The position numbers and the translations under genes are program-made. DNA of 11,404 bases. Origin: JADGRF01 sp036382515 (GTDB taxonomy: Bacteria; Myxococcota_A; Polyangia; Polyangiales; JAFGIB01). Each line of letters begins with the position of its first letter. Within the stretch, counting starts at the first letter, position 1. The DNA is taken from positions 1-11,404 of the forward strand of contig DASVHQ010000130.1 in NCBI GenBank assembly GCA_036382515.1, in the 5' to 3' direction. Shown one piece after another: positions 1 to 5,869 of this stretch. The notes under the pieces were generated by a model. The model made no database searches. It saw nothing but the letters and a program-made list of their open reading frames with translations, and was not told the DNA's origin.

Positions 1-59
1 CCGGCGATTTCTTCGTCGCCGAGCAACGGAAGGTTGTAGGGGAGAAAAGTCTGTCTCAT
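1..59 (-). CDS. DegT/DnrJ/EryC1/StrS-type aminotransferase, N-terminal 19 codons only
   Basis: Only the first 19 codons plus two bases lie in the window; the gene continues beyond the left edge. The peptide reads MRQTFLPYNLPLLGDEEIA. The FLPxxxPxxGxEEIA pattern is how PLP-dependent sugar aminotransferases of the DegT/DnrJ/EryC1/StrS family (ArnB, PseC and PglE-like) commonly begin. These enzymes transfer an amino group from glutamate to a 4-keto sugar nucleotide. The ATG is one base downstream of the TGA of the preceding dehydratase gene (TGA-G-ATG), so translation is probably coupled. That pairing is what is expected for 4-amino-4,6-dideoxy sugar synthesis, since the dehydratase makes the 4-keto substrate. 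The catalytic lysine and PLP motifs lie outside the window, so the assignment rests on the N-terminal pattern and the neighbour. Confidence 0.62.
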   Translation of the reverse strand, partial: MRQTFLPYNLPLLGDEEIA

Positions 60-60
60 C

Positions 61-1488
<1,428 letters not shown>

Positions 1489-1500
1489 GGGTCTCGGCCG

Positions 1501-1506
1501 TCCTCC
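1501..1506 (-). promoter_or_regulatory. Ribosome binding site of the 4,6-dehydratase gene
   Basis: GGAGGA on the minus strand, 12 nt before the ATG at 1488. The spacing is long, but the match to the anti-Shine-Dalgarno core is strong. It decides the start against an in-frame GTG at 1650. Confidence 0.5.
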
Positions 1507-1531
1507 AAAGCGCGCGGCGCTGGGCGCGGCA

Positions 1532-1540
1532 GACGGTAGC
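1532..1540 (-). promoter_or_regulatory. Candidate -10 region of the 4,6-dehydratase gene (GCTACCGTC)
   Basis: On the minus strand this reads TGCTACCGTC, an extended -10-like TGnTAnnnT box about 45 nt before the ATG. The GCTAnnnTC pattern recurs upstream of three other genes in the window. No good -35 hexamer is seen, so this is a pattern-based call. Confidence 0.3.
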
Positions 1541-1563
1541 ACAGAGCGCAGCCGGGGCTGAGC

Positions 1564-1573
1564 GGCACGTGCC
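1564..1573. promoter_or_regulatory. 10-bp perfect palindrome GGCACGTGCC between divergent genes
   Basis: A perfect palindrome in the 185-bp gap between the divergent dehydratase and flippase genes. It lies between the candidate dehydratase -10 box (1532-1540) and the candidate flippase promoter (1578-1606). That position would suit an operator for a dimeric regulator acting on both genes. Short GC-rich palindromes also occur by chance. Confidence 0.25.
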
Positions 1574-1577
1574 AGGG

Positions 1578-1606
1578 TTGTGGATTCCAGGCCAGATGCT
1601 AGGGTC
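1578..1606 (+). promoter_or_regulatory. Candidate promoter of the flippase gene
   Basis: TTGTGG at 1578-1583 (weak -35) is followed after 16 nt by TAGGGT at 1600-1605, with TG one base before it (TGCTAGGGTC). Transcription would start near 1612, leaving a leader of about 60 nt before the GTG at 1674. Confidence 0.33.
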
Positions 1607-1659
1607 GAGCGCTCAAGGTCGCCGTCGTGTCCGTACTCTTCGCCGTTCACGGTCGCAGC

Positions 1660-1665
1660 AGGAAG
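1660..1665 (+). promoter_or_regulatory. Ribosome binding site of the flippase gene
   Basis: AGGAAG lies 8 nt before the GTG at 1674. This supports the non-ATG start and the first residues MSKSADPFFKH. Confidence 0.55.
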
Positions 1666-1673
1666 TCTGACTC

Positions 1674-2960
1674 GTGAGCAAGTCCGCCGACCCGTTTTTC
1701 AAGCACGTCGTCACCTTGCTGATCGGGAACGGGGTCGCGCAGGCCGTGCCGATCCTGGCGTCGCTGCTGCTGTCCCGCGTCTATGCGCCCGCGGACATGG
1801 GCGTGTACGCGCTCTACATGCTGCTGCCCACCAACCTCTCGGTCCTCGCCACCGGCCGCTACGACTTGGCCATCGTGCTGCCCAAGGAGGACGAGGACGC
1901 GCTCAACCTCGTGGCGCTGGCCACTCTCATCTCGCTGGGGTTCGCCGCGCTCGCGCTGCTCATCGTGATCGCGTTCCGTGGCTGGCTCTCGGAGTGGCTG
2001 CACCAGCCGGCGGCGTTTGGGCTACTCCTGCTCGTGCCGCCGTCGGTGTTCCTCACCGGCGCGGTGCAGAGCGCGTTTGCCTGGCTCAACCGCAAGAAGG
2101 CCTATCACTTTCTGTCGATCGGCCGGATCGCGCAGTCGATCGTCACGGTTTTCACCACCGTCAGTCTCGGCTACGTGGGTCTGCGGCTTGCCGGTCTCGT
2201 GATCGGTAGCCTCGCAGGGCAGGTCGTGTCCGCCATCGCAGCCATCGTGTACTTCCAGCTGAACCGCAGCGAGACACCGTGGCGTTCGGTTGGCTGGACC
2301 GGCATCAAGCGCAACGCACGCGCCTACGAAGACTTCCCGAAGGTGAACTCGTTCCACGTGCTGCTGGACGTGGTGCAGAACAACGTGGTGACGATCGGCA
2401 TCGGGCGGGGGTTTGGCCAGGTCGCGCTCGGCTACTACTCGTTCACGACCAAGGTGCTGAAGACCCCGCTCGGGCTCATCGGTTCCGCGGTGAGCCAGGT
2501 CTTCTACCAGCGGGCCAGCCAGACCGTGCACGAGGGAGGGGACCTGCGCGTGCTGATGCGCGGGGTCGTGAAGCAGTTGTCGGTGATCGCCGTGCCGATG
2601 TGCGTGGTGCTGCTGGCGGCGGGACCGCCGCTCTTCGCGTTGGTGTTCGGCGCCAACTGGCGCACCGCTGGAACCTACGCGCAGATCCTCGTGCCGTGGC
2701 TCGCGCTGAACTTCATCGTGTCCCCAATCTCGGCGATCTACCTGCTCATGGGCAAACAGAAGCAGGCACTGGTGCTCGGTGCGATCGACCTCACGACGAA
2801 GGCGCTCACTTTGGGCCTGGGCCTTCTGTTGCACTCGGTGCAGGCGAGCCTGTTGGGCATGTCGATCGCCGGTGTGCTTCAGCTGACATATGGAATCTAC
2901 TGGTGTTTCGCCATCGCTCGGCCGGCGAGACCTGCGCCGCCTGTTTCGGCGCAGGTCTGA
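1674..2960 (+). CDS. Wzx-like lipopolysaccharide/oligosaccharide flippase (MOP superfamily)
   Basis: The protein has 428 residues and is almost entirely hydrophobic helices, about 12 by eye: near 11-32, 43-60, 79-101, 112-134, 152-172, 174-195, 230-246, 262-278, 300-324, 334-356, 365-386 and 391-413. The N-terminal pattern LLSRVYAPADMGVYALYM, then GRYDLAIVLPKEDEDA at about 61-76, is characteristic of Wzx/RfbX-type polysaccharide exporters. These flip undecaprenyl-pyrophosphate-linked repeat units from the cytoplasmic to the periplasmic face of the inner membrane. Length and helix number are normal for the family. The gene is alone on its strand, divergent from the dehydratase and convergent with the secreted-protein gene. 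A hairpin overlaps its stop codon. The superfamily call is secure. Which glycan it flips is unknown, and no Wzy polymerase is identified in the window. Confidence 0.9.
   Translation: MSKSADPFFKHVVTLLIGNGVAQAVPILASLLLSRVYAPADMGVYALYMLLPTNLSVLATGRYDLAIVLPKEDEDALNLVALATLISLGFAALALLIVIAFRGWLSEWLHQPAAFGLLLLVPPSVFLTGAVQSAFAWLNRKKAYHFLSIGRIAQSIVTVFTTVSLGYVGLRLAGLVIGSLAGQVVSAIAAIVYFQLNRSETPWRSVGWTGIKRNARAYEDFPKVNSFHVLLDVVQNNVVTIGIGRGFGQVALGYYSFTTKVLKTPLGLIGSAVSQVFYQRASQTVHEGGDLRVLMRGVVKQLSVIAVPMCVVLLAAGPPLFALVFGANWRTAGTYAQILVPWLALNFIVSPISAIYLLMGKQKQALVLGAIDLTTKALTLGLGLLLHSVQASLLGMSIAGVLQLTYGIYWCFAIARPARPAPPVSAQV
2928..2958 (+). terminator. 12-bp hairpin at the flippase stop codon, terminator-like without a T-run
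   Basis: AGACCTGCGCCG (2928-2939) pairs perfectly with CGGCGCAGGTCT (2947-2958), with a 7-nt loop CCTGTTT. The second arm reaches into the TGA at 2958-2960. No T-tract follows on either strand, so it does not fit a classical intrinsic terminator. It could protect the 3' end or work with Rho. Because the next gene converges, its transcript would also meet this hairpin about 60 nt past its own stop. Confidence 0.45.
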
Positions 2961-3018
2961 GCCGCGTTCGTGGCTCCCCGGTCACGCTTGCTCGACCGGT
3001 ACGAGCCCGATCCCGTCC

Positions 3019-4026
3019 TCAGTTCAGAGGAGTCAAGGCGACGGTGCCCGTCCAATCGTCAGTTCCGACACCCGTCCAGGCGCCCGCCGTGTCGACCTGA
3101 AAGAGCATCGTTCGTTGCACGATGTACAGGTGGGTGCCCGATGCGGTCATCGCGGTCGTGCCCGTCCAGTTTCCCGTGCCCAGCTTCGTCCACACGCCGG
3201 TGCTCGGGTTGACGCTGAACAGGTCTGCGTTCTCCACGATGTAAAGCGTGTTTCCAAAGGCGGTCATCATGGTCGAGCCGCCCCACGAATTCGCCGGTCC
3301 GACGACAGTGTATGCGCCGGTGCTCGGATTCACTTTCCACAGCGAGTTGGCCTGGATGATGTAGAGGGAGCCAGCCAGGGCGGTCATCGTGGTCGCTCCA
3401 GCCCAAGACACGCCTCCGAGTTGGGTATAGGCGCCGGTGGTCGGGTTGACCGAGAACAGCCGCGAGTTCTCCACGATGTACAGTCTGTTGGCGATGGAGG
3501 TGATCAGCGCCGGACCGCTCCAGGCACCCGCGGTGCCGAGAAGCGCGTACGCGCCTGTGCTCGGGTTCGTGCTCCACAGCGAGTTGTTTTCCACGATGTA
3601 GAGCAGGCCACCTGCGCCGATCGAGGTGGCCGCTGTCGTACGAGCCCAGCTCACGGTAGGTGCAGGGTTGAGCCTGTTGCCAGCGTAGGTATCGACACGA
3701 TAGAGATTCGATCCGACGACTCCGTACAGGTACGGCGTGGCAGAGACGCACGCGCTTCGCGCTTGCGACCATTGTGTCTGTACGTTGTACGTCTGACCGC
3801 TGCGAGTGCTGACGATGGGTGCGTTCGACGCGTCGAAGATCGTGTAGTAGTTGCACGCGTCACCGATCTCGGGCGTCCAGCCGGAGAAGGGCTGCGGATC
3901 GGTGATCGCTTCGAAGATCTCGTGAGACGCGGTTCGCGTGAAGTTGTCGAAGGTTGAGCGATTGCCGCAGGCACAGGTGGCCGGGTCTGGCATCACACCA
4001 TAGGCCAAGGTCTTCGACACCCCCAT
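3019..4026 (-). CDS. C-terminal part of interrupted secreted protein: HExxE (EXORDIUM/PHI-1-like) motif plus six propeller-like repeats
   Basis: This is the 335-codon part downstream of an in-frame TAG at 4033-4035. It is in the same frame as the upstream piece, so it is the second half of one gene. Residues 1-60 hold ASHEIFEAITDP (HExxE at 35-39) and EIGDACN (53-59). Both recall the GHELAE and EIGDLC segments of plant EXORDIUM/PHI-1 proteins and look like a metal-binding site. From residue 100 come six repeats of 39-42 residues, each with LYIVEN-like, LxxVNPSTGAY-like and WxG elements. Their tryptophans are at 127, 169, 208, 248, 287 and 325, which suggests a six-bladed beta-propeller. The ATG at 4026 has no visible Shine-Dalgarno site and an expressed fragment would lack a signal peptide, so it is probably not an independent gene. 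Function is unknown; binding of glycan or protein on the cell surface is a guess. Confidence 0.65.
   Translation of the reverse strand: MGVSKTLAYGVMPDPATCACGNRSTFDNFTRTASHEIFEAITDPQPFSGWTPEIGDACNYYTIFDASNAPIVSTRSGQTYNVQTQWSQARSACVSATPYLYGVVGSNLYRVDTYAGNRLNPAPTVSWARTTAATSIGAGGLLYIVENNSLWSTNPSTGAYALLGTAGAWSGPALITSIANRLYIVENSRLFSVNPTTGAYTQLGGVSWAGATTMTALAGSLYIIQANSLWKVNPSTGAYTVVGPANSWGGSTMMTAFGNTLYIVENADLFSVNPSTGVWTKLGTGNWTGTTAMTASGTHLYIVQRTMLFQVDTAGAWTGVGTDDWTGTVALTPLN
3022..3729 (-). repeat. Six tandem protein repeats of about 40 residues (propeller-like)
   Basis: Repeat starts fall at residues 100, 142, 182, 221, 261 and 300 of the C-terminal piece. The consensus is LYIVENxxLFSVNPSTGAYTxLGxxxWxGxTxMTAxxxx. 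The DNA copies keep shared words such as TCCACGATGTA (plus-strand reading, near 3235, 3474 and 3591), so the units probably arose by duplication. The first and last units are the most diverged. The last ends right after its WTGT element, which would suit ring closure of a propeller. Confidence 0.75.
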
Positions 4027-4032
4027 GACCGT

Positions 4033-4035
4033 CTA
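4033..4035 (-). other. In-frame TAG codon interrupting the secreted-protein gene
   Basis: The minus-strand reading is TCG AGT ACA TAG ACG GTC ATG GGG GTG, with no change of frame across the stop. Family-like sequence continues on both sides: FCAYH upstream and LAYGVMPDPATCACG downstream. One C-to-T change from CAG (Gln), or one change from a Tyr codon, would explain it. A sequencing error or real readthrough are the alternatives. Confidence 0.85.
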
Positions 4036-4554
4036 TGTACTCGAATAGTGGTACGCGCAGAAATCGCGGCAGCTGACGGCGCCGCCCGGGGCCACTTCGG
4101 TGTAGCTCGCAGGAAAATGCACCATGTACAGCGTGTTCTCTGTCGGTGTGGGGAGCTTGCCTGCATTGATCTGTGCAGCGAGCTCCGCTCCGATGTTCGC
4201 GTCAGGAACTGTCGTCGCCGTGAACTGCGGGGAAATCGTGAAGTTCCCCTGATAGCTGCCGCGCCCGATGGACTGGGTTGCCGTGTTGTACTCGCTCAGC
4301 CAGTCCAGATACGAGTTATGCACGAGCGCGTCATAGAAACCGTCCACGCCGGATGTCACCGTGCTGCTGACGCTCCCAGTCCACATGACGGAGACCACAT
4401 TGACGTTCGAGAGCACAGGCCCCTCATGGTAGGTGACGGGAGTGCCGGCGGCCGGTGATGACACTTTGTAGTCGCCGGTTCGGGACTGGGCTCGTGCAGG
4501 CAATGGGCTGCTCGAGATCAGCGCCGCTGCAGCGAGCGTTTGGAGGGTGAGCAT
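4033..4554 (-). CDS. N-terminal part of interrupted secreted protein (signal peptide plus EXORDIUM/PHI-1-like region)
   Basis: The piece has 173 codons from the ATG at 4554. Residues 1-22 look like a signal peptide: a hydrophobic core TLAAAALI and an ARA|QS cleavage site around residue 22, although the n-region lacks a positive charge. YHEGPVLSNVNVVSVMW (42-58) matches the YHxGPV start of the EXORDIUM/PHI-1-like region. Cys162 and Cys166 (CRDFC) may form a disulfide. The reading frame ends at TAG 4033 just before the HExxE part, so this product alone would be a truncated exported protein. An in-frame GTG at 4617 would add 21 residues including RK. Neither start has a Shine-Dalgarno site. I prefer 4554 because a dyad at 4581-4605 would otherwise lie inside the coding region. 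Third codon positions carry more A/T than in neighbouring genes, which suggests a different origin. Confidence 0.6.
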   Translation of the reverse strand: MLTLQTLAAAALISSSPLPARAQSRTGDYKVSSPAAGTPVTYHEGPVLSNVNVVSVMWTGSVSSTVTSGVDGFYDALVHNSYLDWLSEYNTATQSIGRGSYQGNFTISPQFTATTVPDANIGAELAAQINAGKLPTPTENTLYMVHFPASYTEVAPGGAVSCRDFCAYHYSST

Positions 4555-4580
4555 TTGTGCAGTATGTAGTGTTTTGCGAT

Positions 4581-4605
4581 GTACACGACCGTACTCATCG
4601 TGTAC
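4581..4605. promoter_or_regulatory. Inverted repeat GTACACGA-N9-TCGTGTAC upstream of the secreted-protein gene
   Basis: The 8-bp arms are perfect (4581-4588 and 4598-4605) with a 9-nt spacer, about 30 nt before the ATG at 4554 and in a locally AT-richer stretch. The spacing of centres suits an operator for a dimeric regulator. It could also be a leader hairpin. Confidence 0.35.
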
Positions 4606-4701
4606 TACAGACGACACACGATCGACCGACGCGGGTCGGCCTGACCAGGCTGCGCGAAGTGCGAGCTGCTGCGGCGGATCGCAGCCGCGGTGCCGTCTGC
4701 A

Positions 4702-4718
4702 CGACGCGGACTGCGTCG
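4702..4718 (-). terminator. Short GC hairpin just after the acyltransferase stop
   Basis: CGACGC and GCGTCG (6-bp stem, 5-nt loop) lie 4 nt past the TGA at 4723-4725. There is no T-run, so it is a weak terminator candidate. The rest of 4555-4722 holds no gene I can support. Confidence 0.2.
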
Positions 4719-4722
4719 GTTG

Positions 4723-5724
4723 TCAGCGGGCGCGCAGACTACGTGTGGCGAGTGCCTGTGTGATGCGTGCACGCGCCTGCGTTTCGAGGATGGCGGGCCA
4801 CGACCGCAGCCGCCCGTACTTGACCTCATAGCCACCGACGCTCTTCTTGAAACGTAGCAGCCCCTCGTTGCCGGGGGGCACACCGCCCAGGTTGAGGTGT
4901 TCGACCCGCGCGTCCTCGCAGCACGCCTGCAGCACCGAGAAGAGGATCGCCGTGGTGCCGTTGAGCGCCGAGCGCTCTGGGTCCGAGGCGTTCATCCAGT
5001 AGAAGACGTGGTGCGGGCTGTACACGAAGACCGAGTACGCGAGCAACTTGCCCTGGTGGCTGGCCACGAGGAAGCGCAGGTTCGGGTCGGTGTGCGAGAC
5101 CTCGGCCATCGCATCGAAGAGCGTCGCAGGGTACGGCGAGGCGATCTGGTGCTTGTGCACGAGCGACGCGTACAGGCGCTTGCACGCTGCGAGCTGTTCT
5201 GGACCCTGGAGCGCTGCGACCTGGACGCCTTCCTTGTGCGCTTTCTTGAGCGCGTTGTGGGTCTTGGTGAAGACTCGCGAGAGGCTGTCCTCGAAGGTGC
5301 ACCGCGTATTTACGACCCACGTCGAGTAGTGGTTGGCGTCGTAGTGGCCAAGCAGCACGCGCTCGGGCAGGTCGTGATGGAACAGCTGCAGTTCGGTGCG
5401 CACACGCACGAAGCGGTGCCAGGCGAGGTAATCCATGAGCTGCGGTCGGTCGTCATCGGCGTAGAGGAAGCCGGAGTAGCCGCCGTACGGGGTGGACATG
5501 CGCAGCCGGCCTTCGCGCTGAGTGGAGAAGAAGGGCAGGTACGCGAGCGCTGTGCCATGCGCACCCGGGACGACGCCAAAGCGCAACGCCAGCTCCGGTC
5601 GCGCGCGAGCGACGGCCTGCAGCCAAGCCATACTGTGGAACGGCGTCGCGTTTCGACACGCACGGAAGACCGCCTCATAGCGAACGCGATCGAGGCTTTC
5701 GAGCGACAGCGTTTTGAGACTCAT
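4723..5724 (-). CDS. GNAT/FemAB-like acyltransferase (CelD/BcsL-type, Acetyltransf_6-like)
   Basis: The protein has 333 residues with no signal peptide or membrane helix. The N-terminal NATPFHSMAWLQAV (25-38) is the usual substrate-side opening of this family. The C-terminal half has RFLVASHQGKLLAYSVFVY (about 217-235), YWMNASDPE, then LNLGGVPPGNEGLLRFKKSVGG (277-298), which is the LxLGGxxxGxxGLxxFKxxFGG signature of the FemAB-like GNAT fold. Relatives acylate amino sugars, cellulose or other polysaccharides, or add amino acids to peptidoglycan. In this locus the likely role is acylation of an amino sugar or the polymer (inference). The ATG at 5724 is chosen because the conserved region starts there. 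Extending to 5901 adds an Arg/Ala-rich shadow peptide that overlaps the next gene. No good Shine-Dalgarno site is seen. A promoter-like block lies about 65 nt upstream. Acyl donor and acceptor are unknown. Confidence 0.8.
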   Translation of the reverse strand: MSLKTLSLESLDRVRYEAVFRACRNATPFHSMAWLQAVARARPELALRFGVVPGAHGTALAYLPFFSTQREGRLRMSTPYGGYSGFLYADDDRPQLMDYLAWHRFVRVRTELQLFHHDLPERVLLGHYDANHYSTWVVNTRCTFEDSLSRVFTKTHNALKKAHKEGVQVAALQGPEQLAACKRLYASLVHKHQIASPYPATLFDAMAEVSHTDPNLRFLVASHQGKLLAYSVFVYSPHHVFYWMNASDPERSALNGTTAILFSVLQACCEDARVEHLNLGGVPPGNEGLLRFKKSVGGYEVKYGRLRSWPAILETQARARITQALATRSLRAR

Positions 5725-5786
5725 GTTCGGGTGCTGTGCCGGCAGGGTGAGGGCGGTTGCGCGCCGTGGACGATGGTTAGTCGCAG

Positions 5787-5816
5787 CGCGAGTGTAGCGC
5801 GAGCCGTGCGCTCGTC
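5787..5816 (-). promoter_or_regulatory. Candidate promoter of the acyltransferase gene, copy A of a shared 30-bp block
   Basis: On the minus strand this contains GCTACACTC (5798 to 5790), a TAnnnT-type -10 box, with TCGACG 16 nt upstream as a weak -35. It matches 10496-10525 at 26 of 30 positions. That block sits in the same orientation before the first GT2 gene. The distance to the ATG at 5724 leaves a leader of about 60 nt. Confidence 0.4.
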
Positions 5817-5869
5817 GACACCTTGCAGGCGTGCTGGGCCGCGCTGCGCGCGCGCCCTCGCGGAGCGGC

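Noticed and set aside
1489..1650. 54-residue N-terminal extension of the dehydratase from GTG 1650
   Set aside because: It has no membrane or family character, would run through the candidate promoter, and a GGAGGA site supports ATG 1488.
3022..3729. CRISPR-like array, suggested by recurrent short words
   Set aside because: The repeats are about 120 bp, diverged, in frame and encode a regular protein motif; there are no unique spacers.
4024..4035. Frameshift in the secreted-protein gene
   Set aside because: Codon-by-codon reading shows both halves in one frame, separated by TAG-ACG-GTC. It is a nonsense codon, not a frameshift.
2961..4722. Insertion sequence or integron around the foreign-looking secreted gene
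   Set aside because: No transposase or integrase frame, no terminal inverted repeats and no target duplication could be seen.
4618..4722. Small gene between the secreted protein and the acyltransferase
   Set aside because: Frames here have no start with a ribosome site and no recognisable motif; only short GC hairpins are present.
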